Assembly (NCBI GenBank): GCA_937868205.1
Contig: CALMMC010000117.1
Span: forward strand, 1 to 12,360
From: JAAZPG01 sp012797375
GTDB lineage: Bacteria; Acidobacteriota; Aminicenantia; Aminicenantales; UBA4085
Length of the DNA stretch: 12,360 nucleotides
Direction of reading: 5' to 3'
Both the position numbers and the translations under genes were made by a program. Numbering within the stretch: the stretch's first letter is position 1; every line of letters starts with the position of its first letter. The notes beneath the pieces were generated by a model, which was given only the letters and a program-made list of their open reading frames with translations, was not told the DNA's origin and searched no databases. Of this stretch, positions 8,196 to 12,360 are shown one piece after another.

Positions 8196-8716
8196 TGGCG
8201 GACTTCAACCTGGCGATCGAGGCGGTTATAGGATTCGAGGGCGGCTATTGGGACGACCCTCGAGGGGGGCCGACAAAGTACGGGATCACGCGGCCGACGC
8301 TCGAGGAGGCCAAGCGCCGCGGCCTGGTCCCCAGGGATCGGCAGATCCGGGACCTCACGGTTCCGGAGGCGAAAACGATCTATCGGGTCCTCTACTGGAA
8401 CGAGGTCCGGGGCGACGAGATCCGAAATCAGGTCATTGCCGGCGAGCTCCTGGACACGGCCGTCAACTGCGGCCAGGGGACCGCGGTCAAGCTCGCGCAG
8501 AGGGCGCTTAATTTCCTGGGCGAGCACCTGGTCGAGGACGGGATCCTCGGGCCGAGGACCCTCGAGGCGCTCAACAAGTGGGGTTACAAGGACGGCCTGG
8601 CGCTGTTCAAGGCCATGAACGGCGAGCAATACGTCTACTACAAAGGGATCACCGGGATCACCTTCCCGGCCGGATGGATGAAACGGATCCAGGACTACAA
8701 CCAACGGAGGGCCTGA
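8195..8716 (+). CDS. Endolysin, GH108-type N-acetylmuramidase with C-terminal peptidoglycan-binding domain
   Basis: A 173-residue cytoplasmic muralytic enzyme expected to cleave the glycan backbone of peptidoglycan once the holin opens the inner membrane. The N-terminus has the GH108 signature EGGYWDDPRGGPTKYGIT (residues 15-32), in which E15 is the likely catalytic acid. The usual form is EGGY..DP.DPGG.T..GI, so this copy appears a few residues shorter between DP and GG. The C-terminal half (about 80-165) has the pattern ELLDTAVNCGQGTAVKLAQRAL followed by DGILGPRTLEAL, as in the peptidoglycan-binding domain that normally accompanies GH108. It has no signal peptide or anchor segment, so it is holin-dependent. 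The length is typical of the family. Shine-Dalgarno AGGGGGGA at 8183-8190; the start shares a base with the preceding stop. Confidence 0.9.
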   Translation: MADFNLAIEAVIGFEGGYWDDPRGGPTKYGITRPTLEEAKRRGLVPRDRQIRDLTVPEAKTIYRVLYWNEVRGDEIRNQVIAGELLDTAVNCGQGTAVKLAQRALNFLGEHLVEDGILGPRTLEALNKWGYKDGLALFKAMNGEQYVYYKGITGITFPAGWMKRIQDYNQRRA

Positions 8717-8717
8717 C

Positions 8718-9182
8718 ATGGGGATTAAGGAAATTTTCGAAGGGATCACGAGCGGGGCGATCAACGGGCTTCTCGGGACCATTGCAGGCGCGATCGAGAG
8801 GATCTCGCTGATTATCAAGGGCGACATTTCTCCGGAGGCGAAGGCCGAGCTCGAGAAGATGAAACAGGATCTCGAGAGCAAGAAGGCCCTGGCCGAGGTC
8901 GAGATCGAGAAGGCCAGGCTTTCGGTCATGGTAGCCGAGGCCTCGAGCCCGGACAAGTGGACCTCAAGGGCGCGGCCCTCGTTCATGTACGTCATTTACA
9001 TCTTGATCCTGGGATCATTGCCCTTCGCCGGCTTCACGGTCTACGACGAGGGCGCGGCGCTGAAATACGTCCAGGGCTTCCAGAATTGGCTCAATGCGAT
9101 CCCGACCGAGCTCTATACCTTATTCGGCGCCGGCTATCTCGGATATGCCGGGCTCCGGACCTACGAGAAGAAAAAGGCCTGA
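8718..9182 (+). CDS. Holin of the 3-TM (gene-transfer-agent release) type
   Basis: A 154-residue inner-membrane protein expected to form the lesion that releases the endolysin. It opens with an apolar, amphipathic segment (about 9-33, GITSGAINGLLGTIAGAIER). A charged coiled coil follows (about 40-72), then the family-typical SPDKWTSRARP stretch (77-87), a clear membrane segment (about 88-108), a loop and a second clear membrane segment near 129-146. It ends in a Lys-rich tail (YEKKKA). Family knowledge: the WTSRARP motif just before the TM is characteristic of the 'holin of 3TMs' group found in phages and gene transfer agents. It begins one base after the endolysin stop, giving the order endolysin then holin. 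The first of the three membrane segments is the least certain here. Confidence 0.85.
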   Translation: MGIKEIFEGITSGAINGLLGTIAGAIERISLIIKGDISPEAKAELEKMKQDLESKKALAEVEIEKARLSVMVAEASSPDKWTSRARPSFMYVIYILILGSLPFAGFTVYDEGAALKYVQGFQNWLNAIPTELYTLFGAGYLGYAGLRTYEKKKA

Positions 9183-9198
9183 TAGGAGGGTTTGAACC

Positions 9199-10965
9199 AT
9201 GACCGTTTCCACGACGACGAACCGCGCTCAATTCAACTGCAATGGCTCGACGACGTCCTTCCCGTTCACCTTCAAGTACCTTGCGGACTCGGATCTCCAG
9301 GTCTACCTCCACAACACGGTTACGGGGGCGACGACGCTCCTGACGCTGAACGTGGACTATGAGATCACTCCCGCTATTCCGGGGCCTGGGGGGACGCTCG
9401 ACTTCCTGGGGACATACCTCGCCACGCCTCCAGGGAGTGATTATGTGTTGACGATCCTCCGATTCATCTTACGCACCCAGGAGGTCGACTTTCGGAACGG
9501 CGACGCCCTGGACGAGGAGAACATCGAGGGGATGGGCGACAAACTGACGATGATGGTCCAGGAGCTCGACAACAAGATGGCCCGGACGCTCGCCTTCCCG
9601 CCGACCTCCGGGATTTCGAATATCTCGGTCCCGGATCCGGTCGCGGGGGCCTTTCTCCGTTGGAACCTATCCGGCAACGGCCTGGAGAACGCGACCTATG
9701 TCGACCCGACCCTCATCACCATTTCGGATTATTGGAGGGCGGTCATTGACGGGGGCGATACCCTTCCCGAGGCCCTGACCGCAATGGGCCTGGACCCGTC
9801 CCTGGTGACGCTCACGCTCCCGGATAACGTGACGATCTCGGATTTCATCAAGACCCTCCTGGACGACAACGACGCGGCCGCGGCCCGGGCGACCTTGCAG
9901 ATCCCGGCGGCCTCGGAGAGCGTCGCCGGCCTGGCCGAGCTTGCTACTCAGGCCGAAGTGGACGCGGGAACCGACGATGCACGAATCGTCACCCCGAAGA
10001 AACTTGCCGACTACGCAGAGCATCGCGGGATGAAGAACCTTCTCATCAACGGTTGTATGAGAGTTTGTCAGAGGGGTTCGCAGCCGCTTGATGTACAAAC
10101 GCGTTATGGGCTTGACCGATGGAATGTCTTTTGGAAGTCGGCGGCGGGCGTTACTCCCGGCACACAGGAACGCCAATCGACAACCTATTTGGAAACCACA
10201 AGCTGCATGGCGCTAGCTGGACTCACCTGTACCGGAACGAACGTCATCTATGTCAATCAACGCATAGAGTCTGCAAATGCAAAGACGTTCCTCAACGGCG
10301 TCAATCACGGTAAGTGGAGCGGTCAGTTCAAGTTCTGGCATAACTTCGGCTCATCGGTGAATGTGTATCTCGTCGTCTATAGTGCAAATGCGGCAGACAA
10401 CTTTAGTGCTATAACTGAGCGATATGTCTCGTCAGCGCAGTCTGTACCGACTTCAACATGGACATCCTTGAAGTTTGAGGGCATCGACATCCCGACGACT
10501 GATATGTATAACGGACTTCAGTTCTCCATCAAGATCGAAACCCCGGTCTGTTCTGGTAAGACAATCTATATCGGTGACGCTCAGTTTGAAATCGGCCCGA
10601 AATGCACGACGATAGAACGACGCCCCTATGGGTTGGAGCTTGCACTCTGTCAGCGGTACTACGAGAAGTCCTACGACTTGGCTACTGTGCCGGGAACCGG
10701 AACCGCAGCGGGATGCGTTTTATTCACCGTTCCTTCTAATTCTGGTAGGGCTAATGTGCGGTTTCAGACTCGCAAGAGGGCCGCGCCCGCGCTCACCTAT
10801 TACGCATCAAGTGATGGAGAGGTTTCAAAGTTCTATTGCAGTGACGGTACGAAATATGCCGGGTCTGTACTCTATCTTGGTGAAAACGGCTTCACCTTTG
10901 AGCCGACAGGAATCAGCGCGGGTTACGCCGCTAGTTTCCATTGGGTGTGTAGTGCAGAATTATAG
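9199..10965 (+). CDS. Tail fibre with T7-gp17-like N-terminus and exchangeable receptor-binding region
   Basis: A 588-residue fibre subunit. Residues 1-135 resemble the T7 gp17 N-terminal attachment domain, which anchors the fibre to the tail: NRAQFNCNGSTTSFPFTFKY near 8-27, a DYEIT motif, and a helical stretch DALDEENIEGMGDKLTMMVQ at 102-121. Residues about 238-272 form a linker common in phage fibres (AELATQAEVDAGTDDARIVT at 246-265). Residues 280-480 look like a beta-sandwich carbohydrate-binding unit (NLLINGCMRVCQRG at 280-293, AQFEIGPKCTTIE at 461-473), followed by ELALCQRYYEKS (480-491) and a C-terminal beta-rich tip. Codon use is the local GC-rich type until about base 9950 and then changes to a markedly lower G+C type up to the end. 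Shine-Dalgarno AGGAGGG at 9184-9190, eight bases before the ATG. Confidence 0.88.
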   Translation: MTVSTTTNRAQFNCNGSTTSFPFTFKYLADSDLQVYLHNTVTGATTLLTLNVDYEITPAIPGPGGTLDFLGTYLATPPGSDYVLTILRFILRTQEVDFRNGDALDEENIEGMGDKLTMMVQELDNKMARTLAFPPTSGISNISVPDPVAGAFLRWNLSGNGLENATYVDPTLITISDYWRAVIDGGDTLPEALTAMGLDPSLVTLTLPDNVTISDFIKTLLDDNDAAAARATLQIPAASESVAGLAELATQAEVDAGTDDARIVTPKKLADYAEHRGMKNLLINGCMRVCQRGSQPLDVQTRYGLDRWNVFWKSAAGVTPGTQERQSTTYLETTSCMALAGLTCTGTNVIYVNQRIESANAKTFLNGVNHGKWSGQFKFWHNFGSSVNVYLVVYSANAADNFSAITERYVSSAQSVPTSTWTSLKFEGIDIPTTDMYNGLQFSIKIETPVCSGKTIYIGDAQFEIGPKCTTIERRPYGLELALCQRYYEKSYDLATVPGTGTAAGCVLFTVPSNSGRANVRFQTRKRAAPALTYYASSDGEVSKFYCSDGTKYAGSVLYLGENGFTFEPTGISAGYAASFHWVCSAEL

Positions 10966-11090
10966 GAGATTCATCTATGGCGTACAAACTAAGTAGATAC
11001 AGCGGTGTCATCCGACTGAGGGATATGACGTACATACCTGACTGTCTCGACAACGTGGATTGGCAGGAGTATCTCGCCTGGAAGGCGGCC
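9950..11090. other. Low-G+C mosaic cassette spanning fibre tip and start of next gene
   Basis: Sampled 60-base lines inside this interval have 45-52 % G+C (lines at 10261, 10381 and 10501), against 63-72 % in lines sampled from the giant gene. Codon choice shifts at the same time, with TAT, TTT, ACT, AAA and GTA becoming frequent. The left edge falls in the conserved AELATQAE linker of the fibre gene. The right edge falls about 100 bases into the next gene, near its GNTPEPA motif. Both edges are approximate. The pattern suggests exchange of the receptor-binding module as one block. Confidence 0.7.
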
Positions 11091-11366
11091 GGTAACACTC
11101 CCGAACCCGCCTTTACTCCCGAGGAGATCCAGGCCGAGGCTGCCGCGACGGCGGCCGAGGCGGAGAGGATCCAGGCCAGGGCGACCGATATCTCCGCGGC
11201 CCTCCCGGATTGGGCGACGGTCGTGGCGAGATTCGACCAGGGGACGGCGGCCCTGGCAAATGCGACGACGATCGCGGCCGTCAAGGCGGTCCTCCAGGGC
11301 TTGATCGACGTCAATAGGAAGCTCGCCCGGGTCGTCTATTGGCTCGCGAAGGACCGGGCCGACTGA
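10977..11366 (+). CDS. Small fibre-associated phage protein (tail-fibre assembly-like)
   Basis: A 129-residue protein directly after the fibre gene, with Shine-Dalgarno AGGAGA at 10964-10969 overlapping the fibre stop. The N-terminal part reads VIRLRDMTYIPDCLDNVDWQ (11-30), then EYLAWKAAGNTPEPA (31-45). It resembles the 'VIRLsDGayIP...W.eYl.W...GNTPePa' pattern of small proteins encoded next to phage tail fibres, often called fibre assembly or chaperone proteins. The rest is an Ala-rich helical region with coiled-coil character (EEIQAEAAATAAEAERIQAR). The first 35 or so codons have the lower G+C of the fibre tip, and the remainder returns to the GC-rich local style, so the gene itself is mosaic. 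A chaperone role is inferred from position and motif only. Confidence 0.75.
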   Translation: MAYKLSRYSGVIRLRDMTYIPDCLDNVDWQEYLAWKAAGNTPEPAFTPEEIQAEAAATAAEAERIQARATDISAALPDWATVVARFDQGTAALANATTIAAVKAVLQGLIDVNRKLARVVYWLAKDRAD

Positions 11367-11371
11367 CAGGC

Positions 11372-11405
11372 AAAAAAGAAGGGAGCTCGCGGAAGGCGAG
11401 CTCCC
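11372..11405 (-). terminator. Intrinsic terminator of the outer-membrane barrel gene
   Basis: A perfect 10-bp stem, GGGAGCTCGC (11381-11390) with GCGAGCTCCC (11396-11405), encloses a 5-base loop. On the minus strand it is followed by TTCTTTTTTG. It lies about 25 bases beyond the barrel gene's stop. On the + strand the A-run precedes the stem and no T-run follows, so it is not a canonical terminator for the phage operon. Confidence 0.88.
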
Positions 11406-11419
11406 TCGGGATCCCGAGG
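11404..11419. repeat. Perfect 16-bp palindrome between convergent genes
   Basis: CCTCGGGATCCCGAGG is its own reverse complement and abuts the terminator stem, sharing two bases with it. It lies between the stop of the barrel gene and its terminator. It may be a second hairpin that helps stop transcription in the + direction or protects the 3' end of the barrel mRNA. It has no loop, so a stable hairpin would have to open its centre. Confidence 0.6.
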
Positions 11420-11429
11420 ACGATATTCC

Positions 11430-12074
11430 CTAGAAGTGATAGGCCACGCCGGCCGTCACGGTGTAAAACCTGATCTCCTCCAAGTCATTGAAGCCGGCCC
11501 AATAGGCGCCCTCGAGGCCGATCGCGATATTGTCCGTGATAAAATAGTCAACGCCCAGGCCGACCTTTCCGCAGATATCGGTTTCGTCGTCCGAGCTCGA
11601 GGCGGAGGCCCCAGGGATGGAGGCCGAAACGTCTAGCGAGGCGTTCATGATTCCGCCGCCGACGACGAAGTAGGGCTTGACCTTCTGGAGATCGAAGGGC
11701 GTCAGCTTGAGGGCCAACGTCCAGGCCGTGACGTCGACCGTGGCCTCGCCGGACAGGGGCGTCCCTCCGACGCTCGTCGCGACATTCCACTCGAAACCGG
11801 GAAGGTAGTCCAGGGCGAGCTCGGCCGCGATGTAGCGGTTGAACTTGTAGCCGGCCTTCACGCTAAGGCCCCAGGTATCGTCAAAATCTGCCGAGAGGCC
11901 GGTTCCGGCGAGCGCCTGGTCCAGGTCGCCCGTATCGAAATCCTGTTTCGCGAAGGTCCCGCCGATTCCAAAATAAGGCCCACTATCGGCCGCCGGCGCC
12001 AGGCCGGGAACCAGGAGGAGGGCCGCCACGATTAAACCGATTACCGTTGACCATGTACCGCGCTTCTGCATCAT
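11430..12074 (-). CDS. Small outer-membrane beta-barrel protein (OmpA/OMP_b-brl-like), possible lysogenic-conversion gene
   Basis: A 214-residue exported protein. The signal peptide has MMQKR, a hydrophobic core (VIGLIVAALLLVPG, 11-24) and an AxA-type site near LAPA/A (26-29). The mature part of about 185 residues alternates polar and apolar residues in a likely eight-strand barrel: GPYFGIGGTF, WGLSVKAGYKFNRYIAAELA, VDVTAWTLALKLTPF, VKPYFVVGGGIM, ICGKVGLGVDYFITDNIAIG, then YTVTAGVAYHF. It ends in the C-terminal Phe used for barrel assembly. The frame is open upstream to 12245, but translation into the tRNA is spurious. The start at 12074 is chosen because TAGGAGGA (12088-12081) lies six bases before it; a second ATG follows at once. 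It is convergent to the phage operon, with its own terminator. Its G+C resembles the phage genes. It could be a phage-borne barrel such as lambda Lom or a host gene, and the sequence alone cannot decide. Confidence 0.88.
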   Translation of the reverse strand: MMQKRGTWSTVIGLIVAALLLVPGLAPAADSGPYFGIGGTFAKQDFDTGDLDQALAGTGLSADFDDTWGLSVKAGYKFNRYIAAELALDYLPGFEWNVATSVGGTPLSGEATVDVTAWTLALKLTPFDLQKVKPYFVVGGGIMNASLDVSASIPGASASSSDDETDICGKVGLGVDYFITDNIAIGLEGAYWAGFNDLEEIRFYTVTAGVAYHF

Positions 12075-12080
12075 ACGAAC

Positions 12081-12088
12081 TCCTCCTA
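12081..12088 (-). promoter_or_regulatory. Shine-Dalgarno of the outer-membrane barrel gene
   Basis: TAGGAGGA on the minus strand lies six bases from the first ATG (12074) and nine from the second. It fixes the start well inside the longer open frame, which otherwise extends into the tRNA gene. Confidence 0.85.
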
Positions 12089-12100
12089 AAGGTGTATTCC

Positions 12101-12112
12101 CCCCTCGAGGGG
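12101..12112. repeat. 12-bp palindrome in barrel-gene leader
   Basis: CCCCTCGAGGGG is a perfect palindrome lying 13 bases upstream of the Shine-Dalgarno on the minus strand. It could be an operator or a leader hairpin. No convincing -35/-10 pair could be placed around it. Confidence 0.45.
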
Positions 12113-12160
12113 TGGGTGCATTTTGGGTGCAAACCGGGCCAGATTTGCCCGGATTTGCCG
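12113..12160. repeat. Two pairs of short direct repeats beside the tRNA, possible integrase arm sites
   Basis: GGGTGCA occurs at 12113-12119 and 12125-12131, 12 bases apart start to start. GATTTGCCCG (12142-12151) is followed directly by GATTTGCCG (12152-12160). An imperfectly related inverted pair, CCGGGC (12134-12139) and GCCCGG (12147-12152), lies between. Short direct repeats next to a tRNA attachment site are typical of tyrosine-recombinase arm binding sites. This role is inferred; no integrase is in the window. Confidence 0.45.
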
Positions 12161-12166
12161 AGAAAT

Positions 12167-12204
12167 AAAAAAAAGGGCTTTCGGCGAAGTACCGAAAACC
12201 CTTT
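12167..12204 (-). terminator. Intrinsic terminator downstream of tRNA-Lys
   Basis: The 13-bp stem 12172-12184 with 12192-12204 has one mismatch and a 7-base loop. On the minus strand it is followed by a run of eight T (12174-12167, partly shared with the stem). It sits 8 bases after the encoded CCA of the tRNA and would end the tRNA transcript before the barrel gene. The barrel gene therefore needs a promoter between about 12090 and 12166. Confidence 0.85.
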
Positions 12205-12211
12205 GATTTAT

Positions 12212-12288
12212 TGGTGGGCCGTGCGGGATTCGAACCCGCGACCAACGGATTAAAAGTCCGCTGCTCTACCGGGCTGAGCTAACGGCCC
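12212..12288 (-). tRNA. tRNA-Lys (anticodon UUU), CCA encoded; candidate phage attachment site
   Basis: A complete cloverleaf on the minus strand. The acceptor stem GGGCCGT pairs with ACGGCCC. The D arm is GCTC...GAGC. The anticodon arm GCGGA-CTTTTAA-TCCGT has one G-T pair and anticodon TTT. The T arm is GCGGG-TTCGAAT-CCCGC, then discriminator A and encoded CCA. It decodes AAA/AAG lysine codons. The 3' end faces the phage genes, as expected if a phage had integrated into the 3' part of this gene and restored it. The matching partial copy would lie outside the window to the left. Confidence 0.95.
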
Positions 12289-12360
12289 CCGGGCGGCCTG
12301 GGCCGCGCGATGCTTGCAGGGAGGGATGGGACAGGGACGAGACCCCGGCATTCTCCGGTC

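Noticed and set aside
12089..12166. A promoter for the barrel gene (GAATAC as -10, TTGCAC as -35)
   Set aside because: The spacing between these boxes is wrong and no pair reaches acceptable quality, so no promoter position is claimed.
12075..12245. The upstream extension of the barrel gene (starting MVAGSNPARPT)
   Set aside because: It translates the tRNA and its terminator. A strong Shine-Dalgarno and a signal peptide begin at 12074.
12047..12253. A + strand frame ending in AVRDSNPRPTD
   Set aside because: This ending is the well-known artefact of translating the antisense of a tRNA gene, and the frame has no ribosome binding site.
12293..12306. GC-rich inverted repeat GCGGCC-TG-GGCCGC upstream of the tRNA
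   Set aside because: The loop is only two bases, there is no T-run, and it lies in GC-rich DNA where such pairs are common.

Overview
The window holds the 3' end of a phage late operon, very probably the right end of an integrated T7-like podovirus (prophage), and runs up to a complete tRNA-Lys gene. The DNA is GC-rich (sampled lines are about 63-72 % G+C) with strong GAG, CTC, ATC and GCC codon use. A signal-peptide-bearing outer-membrane beta-barrel gene and a classical GGAGG-type ribosome binding site point to a Gram-negative bacterial host. I cannot name the lineage from the sequence.

Layout. From 1 to 11366 seven genes lie on the + strand. They overlap or are separated by at most 16 bases, so they look like one transcription unit. 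In order: the 3' part of a helical, internal-virion-like protein (1-1392); a 2153-residue 'polyvalent' protein (1389-7850) carrying ParB/DdrB-like, RelA/SpoT-like, zincin (HEVGH) and LPD38-type regions; a small one-TM protein (7860-8195); a GH108-type endolysin (8195-8716); a 3-TM holin (8718-9182); a tail fibre with a T7-gp17-like N-terminus (9199-10965); and a small fibre-associated protein (10977-11366). This is the T7 order of gp15, gp16 and gp17, with a lysis cassette inserted between 16 and 17.

A minus-strand gene for a small outer-membrane barrel (11430-12074) follows, with its own ribosome binding site and its own intrinsic terminator. Then come a short non-coding stretch rich in direct repeats and palindromes, an intrinsic terminator, and tRNA-Lys(UUU) on the minus strand. 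The tRNA 3' end faces the phage genes, the usual geometry of a phage integrated into a tRNA gene. The barrel gene would then be a lysogenic-conversion ('moron') gene. The other attachment site and the integrase are not in the window, so this remains an inference.

How the genes work together (inference from families): the 457+-residue protein and the 2153-residue protein would be ejected virion proteins. The latter would bring nucleic-acid-acting, nucleotide-acting and protease domains into the host cell. The small TM protein, endolysin and holin would lyse the cell. The fibre and its partner would bind the receptor. The receptor-binding part of the fibre, plus the 5' end of the next gene, has clearly lower G+C (45-52 % in sampled lines) and looks like a swapped host-range cassette.

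The strongest lead is the RelA/SpoT-like synthetase-type domain embedded in a putative virion protein. It keeps most recognisable catalytic positions but has Ser where classical enzymes have Arg.
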